Shown here in pieces: positions 38,076 to 50,013 of a stretch of DNA of 64,000 bases. This DNA is from CADEEN01 sp963840805 (GTDB taxonomy: Bacteria > Pseudomonadota > Gammaproteobacteria > Burkholderiales > Burkholderiaceae_C), in the NCBI GenBank assembly GCA_963840805.1, contig CAWJAJ010000010.1, forward strand, positions 235,578 through 299,577, in the 5' to 3' direction. The position numbers and the translations under genes were made by a program. Position 1 is the first letter of the stretch, and the number at the start of each line of letters is the position of its first letter. Below the pieces are notes generated by a model, which made no database searches, was not told where the DNA came from, and worked only from the letters and a program-made list of their open reading frames with translations.

Positions 38076-40496
38076 TCAATCGGGCATCGGTCGATGGTGC
38101 CAGTAGCGGGCCGCAGCGTCGCGTTCGCAGCGCGCAGCGGCGATGTTGTCGGTGGATGACCATTGCCAGGCGCCGCAGCCATCGCTGCGCGCCACGGCAA
38201 CGGCACGCTCGGCGTAACGCGACAGGACCGTCGCGGCCGGATGGCCGAAACGGTTGCGGTAGCCGGCCTGCATCACCGCCGTCGACGGCGCCGCGGCGTC
38301 AAGGAACTCGGCGCTCGACGAGGTCTTGCTGCCATGGTGCGGCACGACGAGCACGCGGCTGCGCAGCGCCGCCGCATCGCTGCGCACCAGGCGCTGCTCC
38401 TGCTCGGCCTCGATGTCCCCCGTCAGCAGCACGCGTTGGCCGGCGGCATCGGTGACCTGCAGCACGCAACTCAGGGCGTTGGGCTTCAGGCCCGGGCGTT
38501 CGTAATCGGCGGCCAGCGGATGCAGCACCGCGAAGTCCACGCCATCCCACGACCAGCGCTGGCCGGCCTCGCAGCGGGTGTGCGGCACAGCGCCGGCGTG
38601 CAGCACATGCGCCGGATCGAGCGACGACCACACCGCCGCCACCGGCAACGCGGCCAGCAGCGCGGCCGCGCCGCCGACATGGTCGGTGTCGCGGTGGCTG
38701 AGCATCAGCAAATCGATGCCGCGCGTCGCCTCGGCGCGCAGCAAGGGCAGCAACACCCGGGTGCCCGCCTCGCTGTCGCGCGAGTACGCGGGCCCGGCGT
38801 CGTGCAGCAACAGATGGCTGCGTGTGCGCACCATCACCGCGCTGCCCTGGCCGACGTCGAGCACCGTGACCTGCATCGAGCCGTCGGGCGGCCGAAGCGG
38901 CGCCGGCACGAACAGCGGCAGCATCAGCGGCACGGCGACGGCGCGCAGCCGCCAGGGCAACGGCGCCACCAGCAGCAGCGCGCCGAGCAGCCCGGCCAGT
39001 TGCGCCCAAAGCGGCGCCGCGCCGGCCGTCCACACCGCCCACGGCCAGGCCGCCAACGCGCCCAGGCACTGCGCCAGCCCCTGCACCAGCCACGCGCCGG
39101 CCTGCCACAACGGCGGCACCAGAACACCGAGCAAGGCCAGCGGCGTGATCAGCAGCGTGACCAGCGGGATCGCCACCAGGTTCGCGACGAAGCCCACCAC
39201 CGAAACCTGCTGAAAGAACACCAGCGTCAGCGGCGCCAGCCCGAGCGTGGCGACGACCTGGGTGTGCAGGCCATGGCGCAGCGCCTGCACGACGGCCCCG
39301 CGCCGGCCCGCCGGTGCGGCAACCCCCTGCTGGGCGGGTACCGACGCCAGCAGCAGGCCGACCGCGGCGAACGACAACCAGAAACCCGGCTGCAGCAGCG
39401 CCCACGGATCGATCACGGTCACCACCAGCGCCGCGGCCAGCAGTACCAGCGGCCACGGCCATCGCACGCCGAGCGACGCCAGCAGCGCGGCCGTGGCCAG
39501 CATCCACACCGTGCGCTGCGCCGGCACGCCCCAGCCGGCGAGCAGCGCATACAGCGCGGCACAGGCAACGCCGCCCCAGCGCGCGGCGGTGCCTGCGGGC
39601 ACGCGCAGCATCGCGCGCTCGCTGCGCCGCCACAGCGCACCGACCAGCGCGCCGGCCAGCCACGCGAACATCGTCACGTGCAGGCCGCTGATGCTGACCA
39701 GGTGCGCGATGCCGGTGGCGCGGAACAGTTCCCAGTCGCTGCGCTCGATGGCGCCCTGATCGCCGACCGCCAGCGCCGCCAGCACGCCGGCGGCCCGTGG
39801 GTCCGCCACCCGCAGCGCAATGGCATCGCGCACCTGCTGGCGCAGCCGCTCGACGCGATGGCCGGCACTGTCGTGCAGACGTTCGGCCGGCGTTTGCTCG
39901 TTCGCGCGCACATAGCCGGTGGCGCGGATGCCCTGCTCGAACAACCACAACTCGAAGTCGAAGCCGTGCGGGTTGAGCGTGCCGTGCGGGTGCTTCAGGC
40001 GCACCGTGAAGCGCCAGCGCTGCCCCGCGCGCAGCGCCTCGAACGGCGCGGCGATCAGCGTGTCCTCGTGCCAACCACGGTACCAGCCGAGCGAGATGCG
40101 CGCAGGCACCGCCGCCGGGCGGCCGTCGTGCGTGGCCTGCTCGACCTCGAACGTGAAACGCACGCCATCGGCGAGTTGCCGCGGCAGTTCGGCGACGACG
40201 CCGCTGACGACGATGTCCTGGCCTTCGAGCGCCGTCGGCAGGGCATCGGCGAGCCGTGACCCCGCGCGCAAGCCCGTGATGGCGAACAGCGCAGCGGCGA
40301 GGCCGAAAAGCAGGGCCAGCGGGCGCACTCGCGTGCGCAAACATGCCAGCGCCAGCAGGCCCGTCGCCAGCATCAGCAGCACCGCATAGGCCGCGGGGGG
40401 CCACAAGGCCGCCTGCTGCAGCTGCAGCGCGGCCCCGGCCATGCCGGCCAGCGTGAACGCAGCCGCGTGCAGCCCCCACGCTTCTTGGCCTCCCAT
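38076..40496 (-). CDS. comEC: DNA internalisation-related competence protein ComEC/Rec2
   Basis: An intact membrane protein of 806 residues. It has N-terminal hydrophobic helices, a DUF4131-like OB-fold region (GQDIVVSGVVAELPRQLADG), and the competence core with LFRATGIAHLVSISGLHVTM. Multiple further membrane spans follow. The C-terminal metallo-beta-lactamase-like domain starts at MQVTVLDVGQGSAVMVRT and has the metal motif SHRDTDHVGG, then LLTGDIEAEQEQ and VPHHGSKTSS. ComEC forms the inner-membrane channel for transforming single-stranded DNA. Start at the ATG at 40496, divergent from ridA. Confidence 0.93.
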   Translation of the reverse strand: MGGQEAWGLHAAAFTLAGMAGAALQLQQAALWPPAAYAVLLMLATGLLALACLRTRVRPLALLFGLAAALFAITGLRAGSRLADALPTALEGQDIVVSGVVAELPRQLADGVRFTFEVEQATHDGRPAAVPARISLGWYRGWHEDTLIAAPFEALRAGQRWRFTVRLKHPHGTLNPHGFDFELWLFEQGIRATGYVRANEQTPAERLHDSAGHRVERLRQQVRDAIALRVADPRAAGVLAALAVGDQGAIERSDWELFRATGIAHLVSISGLHVTMFAWLAGALVGALWRRSERAMLRVPAGTAARWGGVACAALYALLAGWGVPAQRTVWMLATAALLASLGVRWPWPLVLLAAALVVTVIDPWALLQPGFWLSFAAVGLLLASVPAQQGVAAPAGRRGAVVQALRHGLHTQVVATLGLAPLTLVFFQQVSVVGFVANLVAIPLVTLLITPLALLGVLVPPLWQAGAWLVQGLAQCLGALAAWPWAVWTAGAAPLWAQLAGLLGALLLVAPLPWRLRAVAVPLMLPLFVPAPLRPPDGSMQVTVLDVGQGSAVMVRTRSHLLLHDAGPAYSRDSEAGTRVLLPLLRAEATRGIDLLMLSHRDTDHVGGAAALLAALPVAAVWSSLDPAHVLHAGAVPHTRCEAGQRWSWDGVDFAVLHPLAADYERPGLKPNALSCVLQVTDAAGQRVLLTGDIEAEQEQRLVRSDAAALRSRVLVVPHHGSKTSSSAEFLDAAAPSTAVMQAGYRNRFGHPAATVLSRYAERAVAVARSDGCGAWQWSSTDNIAAARCERDAAARYWHHRPMPD

Positions 40497-40545
40497 GACG
40501 CAGTGTAGGATCGTCGCGGACCCTCAACGCCCCCGTGCCGACACC

Positions 40546-41010
40546 ATGACCACCGTCGCCGAACGCCTGCATTCGCTGGGCATCACGTTGCCGCCGCTGG
40601 CGGTCCCCGCCGCCGCCTACGTGCCCTTCGTGCGCAGCGGCAACCTGGTATTTCTCTCGGGCCATATCGCCAAGAAGGACGGCAAGCCCTGGGTCGGCCA
40701 GCTCGGCCTGACGATGGGTACCGCGGAGGGGCAAGCCGCGGCCCGTGCGATCGCGATCGATCTGCTCGGCACCTTGGCCGCCGCCTGCGGCGGCGACCTC
40801 GGCCGCGTGCGGCGCATCGTCAAGGTCATGAGCCTGGTCAACAGCACGCCGACGTTCACCGAACAGCACCTGGTGACCAACGGTTGCTCGAACCTGCTCG
40901 GCGAGGTCTTCGGGCCGGAGATCGGGGCGCACGCACGCAGTGCCTTCGGCGTGGCGCAGATCCCGCTCGGCGCCTGCGTCGAGATCGAGCTGATCGCGGA
41001 AATCGCATGA
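40546..41010 (+). CDS. RidA family protein
   Basis: An intact 154-residue protein of the RidA/YjgF family, subgroup with a longer form (LRLHSLGITLPPLA-type N-terminus). Signature stretches are FVRSGNLVFLSGHIAKKDGK, QAAARAIAIDLLGTLAAACG and FGPEIGAHARSAFGVAQIPL, then GACVEIELIAEIA. RidA proteins hydrolyse reactive enamine/imine intermediates. Its stop overlaps the dsbB start (ATGA), so the two are co-translated, although no functional link is known to me. Confidence 0.88.
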   Translation: MTTVAERLHSLGITLPPLAVPAAAYVPFVRSGNLVFLSGHIAKKDGKPWVGQLGLTMGTAEGQAAARAIAIDLLGTLAAACGGDLGRVRRIVKVMSLVNSTPTFTEQHLVTNGCSNLLGEVFGPEIGAHARSAFGVAQIPLGACVEIELIAEIA

Positions 41011-41510
41011 GCCTCGCACGCATTTCCACCAGTGCGACGCTGCTGGCCATGGCGACGATTTCTCTGGGCGCCGTCGCCCTGGCATTGATCACGCAGCACG
41101 TGTTCGAGATGCAGCCCTGCCCGTGGTGCGTGCTGCAACGCCTGGAGTTCGTCGTGATCGGCATCGTCGCCCTGCTGGCGCTGATGTCGCGATCCGAACG
41201 CGGCATGCGCGTCGCGACCGTGGGCATCGTCGCGCTGTCCGGCGTCGGCATCGCCACCGCACTGTGGCACTACTTCGTCGCCGCGGTGAGCACCTCGTGC
41301 GACCGCACGCTGGCCGACCGCATCATGGCCGCGAGCGGGCTCGACGGCCTGCTGCCCGAGGTCTTCCAGGCCCGCGTCTCGTGCGCCGAGGCGTCGGTGA
41401 CGCTGCTCGGCCTGCCCTACGTGTTCTGGAGCTTCGCTGTGTTCGTCGCGCTCGAGGCAGCGGCGCTGTGGCTGCTGCTGAGATCCACCGCTAGCGCAGG
41501 CTCGCGTTGA
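41007..41510 (+). CDS. dsbB: Disulfide bond formation protein DsbB
   Basis: An intact inner-membrane protein of 167 residues with four predicted spans. The first periplasmic cysteine pair is in MQPCPWCVLQRLEF; the second pair is STSCDRTL and ARVSCAEA. DsbB reoxidises DsbA and passes electrons to quinone. It starts inside the stop of the RidA gene. The last 20 bp overlap the end of the convergent 2-oxoacid oxidoreductase beta gene. Confidence 0.92.
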   Translation: MSLARISTSATLLAMATISLGAVALALITQHVFEMQPCPWCVLQRLEFVVIGIVALLALMSRSERGMRVATVGIVALSGVGIATALWHYFVAAVSTSCDRTLADRIMAASGLDGLLPEVFQARVSCAEASVTLLGLPYVFWSFAVFVALEAAALWLLLRSTASAGSR

Positions 41511-42546
41511 TCTTCTCCAGCGCCGCCGCGCCGGGACACAACTCCGCCTCGCCGAGGCGATTCAATGGCGTGCTGCTGGTGTTGAGCGCGGCATGCAGGT
41601 CGGCGGCGCCCGGCTCGATGTAGAGCAGCCCGGTGGCCACCTCGCCCCGCGCTGCCAGGCCCTGCACCAGGCCGAGTGCCGCGAGGCGGTCGGTGGGGTC
41701 GAAATCGGCGCGCAGCTTGCGCAGCCGCAGCACCGTACCGTCGGCCTGCGGCAGATCGATCGCTTCGCCCGGCGCCGGCGAGGCCGTCAGCGCCTTGGCC
41801 AGATCGATGAAGTCGATGCGCGCCACCGCCTCGTTGTGCGCGCGCACGTGGTCGTAGCTCTTGGTGCTGCCGGCGTGGTTGTTGAAGGCCACGCAGGGGC
41901 TGACGACGTCGATGAACGCCGCGCCGCCGTGGCGGATCGCACCCTCGATCAGCGGCACGAGTTGCGCCTTGTCGCCGGAAAAGCCGCGCGCGACATAGGT
42001 GGCGCCGAGCTGCAGCGCCAGCGCCGCCAGGTCGATCGGGTTCTCGGCGTTGGCCACGCCCTTCTTGCTCTTGCTGCCGCGGTCGGCGGTGGCCGAGAAC
42101 TGGCCCTTGGTGAGGCCATAGACGCCGTTGTTCTCGACGATGTAGACCATGTTCACGCCGCGCCGCATCGCGTGCGCGAACTGGCCCAGGCCGATCGACG
42201 CCGAATCGCCGTCGCCCGACACGCCCAGGTACAGCAACTCGCGGTTGGCCAGGTTGGCGCCGGTCAGCACGCTGGGCATGCGGCCGTGCACGGTGTTGAA
42301 GCCGTGGCTGGCGCCGAGGAAGTAGTCCGGCGTCTTCGAACTGCAACCGATGCCCGACAGCTTGGCCACGCGGTGCGGCTCGATGTCGAGCTGCCAGCAG
42401 GCCTGCACGATCGCCGCCGAGATCGAGTCGTGGCCGCAGCCCGCGCACAGCGTGCTGATCTTGCCTTCGTAGTCGCGCCGCGTGTAGCCGACTTTGTTGG
42501 TCTCGAGCGTCGGGTGGTGCAGGCGGGGCTTGGCGATGTAGGTCAC
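41491..42546 (-). CDS. korB: 2-oxoacid:acceptor oxidoreductase, beta subunit (KorB-like)
   Basis: An intact 351-residue subunit that binds thiamine diphosphate. Motifs: STLCAGCGHDSISAAIVQAC, LSGIGCSSKTPDYFLGASHG, the ThDP motif GVSGDGDSASIGLGQFAHAM and ENNGVYGLTKGQFSATADRG. It fits the 2-oxoglutarate ferredoxin oxidoreductase beta family. It starts at a GTG that overlaps the alpha-subunit stop (GTGA). It works with the alpha subunit to decarboxylate a 2-oxoacid, probably 2-oxoglutarate, with electrons passed to iron-sulfur centres. Confidence 0.88.
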   Translation of the reverse strand: MTYIAKPRLHHPTLETNKVGYTRRDYEGKISTLCAGCGHDSISAAIVQACWQLDIEPHRVAKLSGIGCSSKTPDYFLGASHGFNTVHGRMPSVLTGANLANRELLYLGVSGDGDSASIGLGQFAHAMRRGVNMVYIVENNGVYGLTKGQFSATADRGSKSKKGVANAENPIDLAALALQLGATYVARGFSGDKAQLVPLIEGAIRHGGAAFIDVVSPCVAFNNHAGSTKSYDHVRAHNEAVARIDFIDLAKALTASPAPGEAIDLPQADGTVLRLRKLRADFDPTDRLAALGLVQGLAARGEVATGLLYIEPGAADLHAALNTSSTPLNRLGEAELCPGAAALEKINASLR

Positions 42547-44392
42547 TTGACCGTCTCCTTCGGTGTCTTCGGCGCGACGATCTCGGCATGCACGTGGCGC
42601 GTGATCGCACCGGCGATGAAGCGTGCCGTGATCGGCGTGCCATCGAAGTGCAGCACCGGCACCAGGCGCGCCGACTCGGCGTTGAGTTCGGCGATCAGCA
42701 GCGTGCGCATCTGGCCGTCGCGGTTCTGCTCGACAACGAACACCTCGTCGTGCGCAGCGATGAACGCGGCCACGTTGTCGGGGAACGGAAACGCGCGCAG
42801 CCGCATGCGCGTCGAGCGGGATGCCGCCGTTGGCGAGCATTTCGAGGGCCTCGTCCATCGCCGGGCTGGTCGAGCCGAAGTAGATCGCACCCAGGCGCGT
42901 CTTGCGGCTGGCCATCTTCAGCACCGGCGGCGGCACCAGCGTCGCCGCGGTGTCGAACTTCTGCAGCAGGCGCTTGACGTTGTAGACGTAGTCGGGCCCG
43001 GCCTCGGAGTAGCGCGCGTAGGGGTCGCGCGTGGTGCCGCGCGTGAAGTAGGCGCCCTTGCTTTCGTGCGTGCCGGGCAGCGTGCGCCAGGGGATGCCGT
43101 CGCCGTCGACGTCCTTGTAGCGCGCGAACTCGCGGCCGGCGTCGAGGTCGGCGGCGCTGAGCACCTTGCCGCGGTCGTAGTTGCCGCGCCTCGTCCCACT
43201 CGAACGGCTCGCACAGGCGCTGGTTCATGCCGATGTCCAGATCGGTCATCACGAACACCGGCGTCTGCAGGCGGTCGGCGAGGTCGAGCGCCGCCGCCGC
43301 GTGGTCGAAGCATTCCTTCGGGTCTTCCGGCAGCAGCAGCACGTGCTTGGTGTCGCCGTGCGAGGCGTAGGCGCAGGCGAGGATGTCGGCCTGCTGGGTG
43401 CGCGTGGGCATGCCGGTGGAGGGGCCGCCGCGCTGCACGTTGATGATCGTCACCGGGATCTCGGCGAAGTAGGCCAGGCCGATGAACTCCGTCATCAGGC
43501 TCACGCCGGGGCCCGAGGTGGCGGTGAAGGCGCGCGCGCCGTTCCAGCCCGCGCCGGTGACCATGCCGATCGAGGCGATCTCGTCCTCGGCCTGCACGAT
43601 GGCGTACTTCGCGGCCGCCGGTCTCGGCGTCGTGGCGGAACTTCTTGCAGTAGGCCGCAAACGCTTCGGCCACCGAAGAACTCGGCGTGATCGGGTACCA
43701 CGCGCAGACGGTGGCGCCGCCGTACACGCAGCCCAGCGCCGCCGCCGCATTGCCGTCGATGAAGATGCGCTCGCCGACGCGGTCGCGCCGCAACACCTGC
43801 AGGCCGACCGGCTGCGCCGCCAGGTGCTCGCGCGCGAAGTCCAGGCCCAGGTGCAGCGCCTGCACGTTCGACGCCAGCAGCTTCTCCTTGCCCCGGTACT
43901 GCTCGGAAAACAGGGTCTCGATCACGGCGGGGTCGATGCCCATCAAATGCGCCAATGCACCGACGTAGAGGATGTTCTTGAACAGCTGGCGTTGCCGCGG
44001 GTCGCTGTAGGTGGCGCTGCAGATCTCGGTCATCGGCATGCCGATGGCGTTGATGTCGTTGCGAAACGCACTCGCCGGCAATGGCCGCGTGCTGTCGTAG
44101 AACAGGTAGCCGCCGGGTTCGAGCTCGCGCAGGTCTGGTCCCAGGTCTGCGGATTCATCGCCACCATCATGTCGATGCCGCCGCGCCGGCCGAGCCAGCC
44201 GCGCTCGGATACGCGCACCTCGTACCAGGTCGGCAGGCCCTGGATGTTGCTCGGGAAGATGTTGCGCGGGCTGACCGGCACGCCCATGCGCAGGATGGCC
44301 TTGGCGAACAACTCGTTGGCCGAGGCCGAGCCCGAACCGTTGACGTTGGCGAACTTGACGACGAAGTCGTTGATGGCTTCGAGGCGTTTCAC
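42543..44392 (-). CDS. korA: 2-oxoacid:acceptor oxidoreductase, fused gamma-alpha subunit (KorA-like)
   Basis: About 616 residues. The N-terminal gamma-type domain starts INDFVVKFANVNGSGSASAN and includes IFPSNIQGLPTWYEVRVSER. The alpha domain follows with GCVYGGATVCAWYPITPSSS, AEDEIASIGMVTGAGWNGAR, TATSGPGVSLMTEFIGLAYF and RGGPSTGMPTRTQQADIL. Frame changes lie near 44130, 43620, 43190 and 42805. A GTG at 44392 overlaps the stop of the upstream flavoprotein gene (GTGA), so the three subunits are translationally coupled. Confidence 0.88.
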
Positions 44393-46227
44393 TTGAGGGC
44401 CTCCATCGGTCGCGGCGCGGTCGCCCGATCGCGGCTGCCGGGGCCCGCATGGGCCATGCTGGAGCAGGAACTTCTGCATGTCCCAGGCCCCGGTCGGGCA
44501 GCGCTCGGCGCACAGGCCGCAGTGCAGGCACACGTCCTCGTCCTTGACCATCACGCGGCTGGTCTTCAGCGGCGCGCTGACGATACAGGTCCTGCGCCAG
44601 GTTGCGCGCCGGCGCGCTCAGGCGCGTGCGCAGGTCGTCCTCGTCGCCATTGGCGGTGAAGCTGATGCAGTCCATCGGGCAGATGTCGACGCAGGCGTCG
44701 CATTCGATGCACAGCTTGTCGGCAAATACCGTCTGCACGTCGCAGTTCAGGCAGCGCTGCGTCTCCTTGAATGCGGTGGCGGCATCGAAGCCGAGTTCGA
44801 CCTCGACCTTGATGCTGGCCAGCGCGATCTCGGCCTTGGTCCACGGCACCTTGAAGCGCAGGTCGTTGCTGACCGCGTTGTCGTAGCTCCATTCGTGGAT
44901 GCCCATCTTCTGCGACATCAGGTTGACGTGCGGCGGCGGCCGATCGGCGATGTCCTCGCCGCTGAGCAGGCGGTCGATCGACACCGCGGCCTCGTGGCCG
45001 TGGGCCACCGCCCAGATGATGTTCTTCGGGCCGAAGGCGGCATCACCACCGAAGAACACGCGCGGATGCGTCGATTGCATCGTCGCCGCATCGAGCACCG
45101 GCAGGCCCCACTTGTCGAAGGCGACGCCGCTGTCGCGCTCGATCCACGGGAAGGCGTTCTCCTGGCCGACCGCGATCAGCACCTCGTCGCACTCGAAGAA
45201 GGCGTCGGGCTGCGCCGGTGGGCTCGAGCGTGCGCCGGCCCTTCTTGTCGTAGACCGCCTCGACGATCTCGAAGCGCATGCCCTTGAGCACGCCCTGCTC
45301 GTGCACGAAGGCCTTGGGCACGTGGTAGTTGACGATCGGGATGCCCTCGTGCATCGCGTCTTCCTTCTCCCACGGCGAGGCCTTCATTTCATCGAAGCCC
45401 GAGCGCACGACGACCTTGACGTCGCTGGCGCCCAGGCGCCGCGCCGAGCGGCAGCAGTCCATCGCGGTATTGCCGCCGCCGAGCACGATCACGCGCGGCG
45501 CGACGCTCGTCACATGGCCGAACGACACCGAGGCCAGCCAGTCGATGCCGAGCCGGATGTGCGCGGCGGCCTCGCGCCGGCCCGGCAACTCGAGATCGCG
45601 CCCGCGCGGCGCGCCGCAGCCGACGAACACCGCGTCCCAGCCTTCGGCGAGCAGGGCGTTCATCGAGGCGACGCGCTCGCCGCTGCGGAAGGTGACGTTC
45701 TCGCGCAGGATGTAGCCGCACTCCTCGTCGATCACGCTCTCGGGCAGGCGGAAACGCGGCACCTGCGTGCGCATGAAGCCGCCGGGCTTGGCTTCGGCGT
45801 CGAACACCGTCACGTCGTAGCCGAGCGGCGCCAGGTCGCGCGCCACCGTCAGCGAGGCCGGGCCGGCGCCGATGCAGGCGATGCGCCTGCCGTTCTTCGG
45901 CCGGGCGTGCGGCAGCCGTGCGCTGATGTCGTCCTTGTGGTCGGCCGCCACGCGCTTCAGGCGGCAGATCGCCACCGGCTCGGGCTTGGCCACGTTTTCT
46001 TCCTCGACGCGGCCGCGCCGGCAGGCCGGCTCGCAGGGCCGGTCGCAGGTGCGGCCGAGGATGCCCGGAAAGACGTTGGAGACCCAGTTGACCATGTAGG
46101 CATCGGAGTAGCGACCCTGCCCGATCAGGCGGATGTACTCCGGCACCGGGGTGTGCGCCGGGCAGGCCCACTGGCAATCCACGACCTTGTGGAAGTAGGC
46201 CGGGTCGGCCACGTTGGTGGGATGCAC
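44389..46227 (-). CDS. FAD/iron-sulfur NAD(P)H oxidoreductase subunit (GltD-like, third subunit of the 2-oxoacid oxidoreductase)
   Basis: About 612 residues. The N-terminal Fe-S domain has CQWACPAHTPVPEYI and GRTCDRPCEPACRRG. The FAD-binding motif is ACIGAGPASLTVARDLAPLG and the NAD(P) motif RVIVLGGGNTAMDCCRSARR. The C-terminus carries two ferredoxin clusters: CIECDACVDICPMDC and CLHCGLCAERCP. This layout matches the third subunit (KorC type) of 2-oxoglutarate:NADP oxidoreductases of Thauera/Azoarcus, which lets the enzyme reduce NADP. Frame changes lie near 45220, 44580 and 44455. Start is a GTG at 46227. Confidence 0.85.
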
Positions 46228-46348
46228 TGTCGCTGTCTCCTGCCGCGCGCCGGAAACCGGCAGCAATGCAGTCTATGCCTGCCGTGCAGCGGCGAGTCAC
46301 CGGGCTAGCCACTATGGCGTGGCAGACCCTCACGCGAACGTGGAAAAC

Positions 46349-47305
46349 TCAGCCGAAACTCAATTTCTGCGAGATCACCAGTTCGTTCCAGCGCTGGCCC
46401 TCGGCGGCGATGAAGGCATCGAACTCGGCCGGCGTGCTGCCCACCCACTCGAGCCCCTGCTGGGCCAGCGTCTGGCGCACCGCGGGCGGCGCCATCGCCT
46501 GCATCAGCGCGCCGTGCAGCGCCTGCTGGCGCTCGGGCCCGATACGCGCCGGCGCCAGCGCGCCGATCCACGTCGAGACGTCGAAGTCCGGCACGCCGGC
46601 CTCGATCAGGGTCGGGATCTCCGGCGCGACCGAATAGCGCTTGGCCGAGGTCACCGCCAGCGCCTTGACGCGGCCGCTCTTGACATGCGGGCCGATGGCC
46701 ACCCAGCTGCCCATGAACAGCTGCACCTCGCCGTTCATCACCGCCTGCAACGCCGGCACGCCGCCGCGGTACGGGATGTGCACGATGTGCGTGCGCGTCC
46801 TCATCTTGAACAGTTCAGCCGCCAAATGGTTCAGCGTGCCCAGGCCGGCCGACGACACGTTCAGTGCGCCCGGTTTGGCCTTGGCCAGCGCGATGAATTC
46901 CTTGATGTTGCCGACTGGCAGGTCGGCCGGCACCGCGAACACCAGTGGGAAGCTGAGCAGCCGCGAGATCGGCGTGAAGTCGCGCAACGTGTACGGCAGC
47001 TGCGGGTAGACCAGCGGATTCGTGACATGCGAATCGAACACCAACATCAGCGTGTTCGGGTCCCCCGCCGCGCGCGCCACGCTGGCCGCCGCGATCGAAC
47101 CCGACGCGCCGGGGCGGTTCTCGACCACCACGGTCTGCCTCAGCGTGCGCGGCAGGTGCTCGGCGAGCAGGCGGCCGGTGAGATCGACCGAACCGCCGGG
47201 CGGCACCGGCACGATCAACTGCAACGGGCTGGCAGCCGCTTGCGCCCGGGCGAGCGCCGGCAAGCTCGATGCAAGGCCCAGGGCCAGCCACTGTCTGCGA
47301 TCCAT
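46349..47305 (-). CDS. Bug/TctC-family periplasmic binding protein
   Basis: An intact 318-residue secreted protein. The N-terminus DRRQWLALGLASSLPALARA has a twin arginine before a hydrophobic stretch, so Tat or Sec export is possible. Family motifs are LQLIVPVPPGGSVDLTGRLL, VVVENRPGASGSIAAASVAR and THIVHIPYRGGVPALQAVMN. Bug proteins capture carboxylates for tripartite transporters or act as orphan receptors; no TctA/TctB genes are seen nearby, so it is an orphan. Of two adjacent ATGs, the one at 47305 has better spacing from AAGGAG. Confidence 0.9.
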   Translation of the reverse strand: MDRRQWLALGLASSLPALARAQAAASPLQLIVPVPPGGSVDLTGRLLAEHLPRTLRQTVVVENRPGASGSIAAASVARAAGDPNTLMLVFDSHVTNPLVYPQLPYTLRDFTPISRLLSFPLVFAVPADLPVGNIKEFIALAKAKPGALNVSSAGLGTLNHLAAELFKMRTRTHIVHIPYRGGVPALQAVMNGEVQLFMGSWVAIGPHVKSGRVKALAVTSAKRYSVAPEIPTLIEAGVPDFDVSTWIGALAPARIGPERQQALHGALMQAMAPPAVRQTLAQQGLEWVGSTPAEFDAFIAAEGQRWNELVISQKLSFG

Positions 47306-47351
47306 CATCCACTCCTTCACGATGCACTGCCCAAGAGTGTGCCAGCCGAGG

Positions 47352-47451
47352 CACCCTCACCCCGACCCTCTCCCGCAAGCGGGCGAGGGGGCATCGATTC
47401 CTCCCCCGCCTCCCCCTCTCCCGCGCGCGGGAGAGGGTCGGGGCGAGGGTG
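47352..47451. repeat. Long inverted repeat / terminator directly after parC
   Basis: The 25-base arm at 47352-47376 matches the reverse complement of 47427-47451 with one mismatch. Inside, CCCTCTCCCGC-GCGGGAGAGGG forms a perfect palindrome and CCCGC-AAGCGGG a second small hairpin. The right arm touches the parC stop at 47452. It belongs to the class of CCCTCTCCC/GGGAGAGGG repeats common in Proteobacteria and probably ends parC transcripts. Confidence 0.8.
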
Positions 47452-49776
<2,325 letters not shown>

Positions 49777-50013
49777 GGCGGCGCGGGCGGCCCGGGGGTG
49801 GGCGGGGAGGCGCGCAGTTTAGCGAGCGTGGTGTTTGTGCCAGGCATCGCGGGTGGGTGCGCGGCTCGTCAGCGGCGCTGGACGGCAACTTCCGACCCTG
49901 AGCAGACATCCACACTCAGCAAGACCGGTCGATCAGGTCCATCCGGTTCTCCGGACAAGCCAGAGCGCGCCATGTCGCACCGGCATTGCTGGCCTCCAAT
50001 CCGAGTGGGTGCG

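Noticed and set aside
38163..40259. A plus-strand open frame of about 700 codons antisense to comEC
   Set aside because: The translation is almost entirely Arg, Gln, His, Ala and Gly with no domain; comEC on the other strand is clear.
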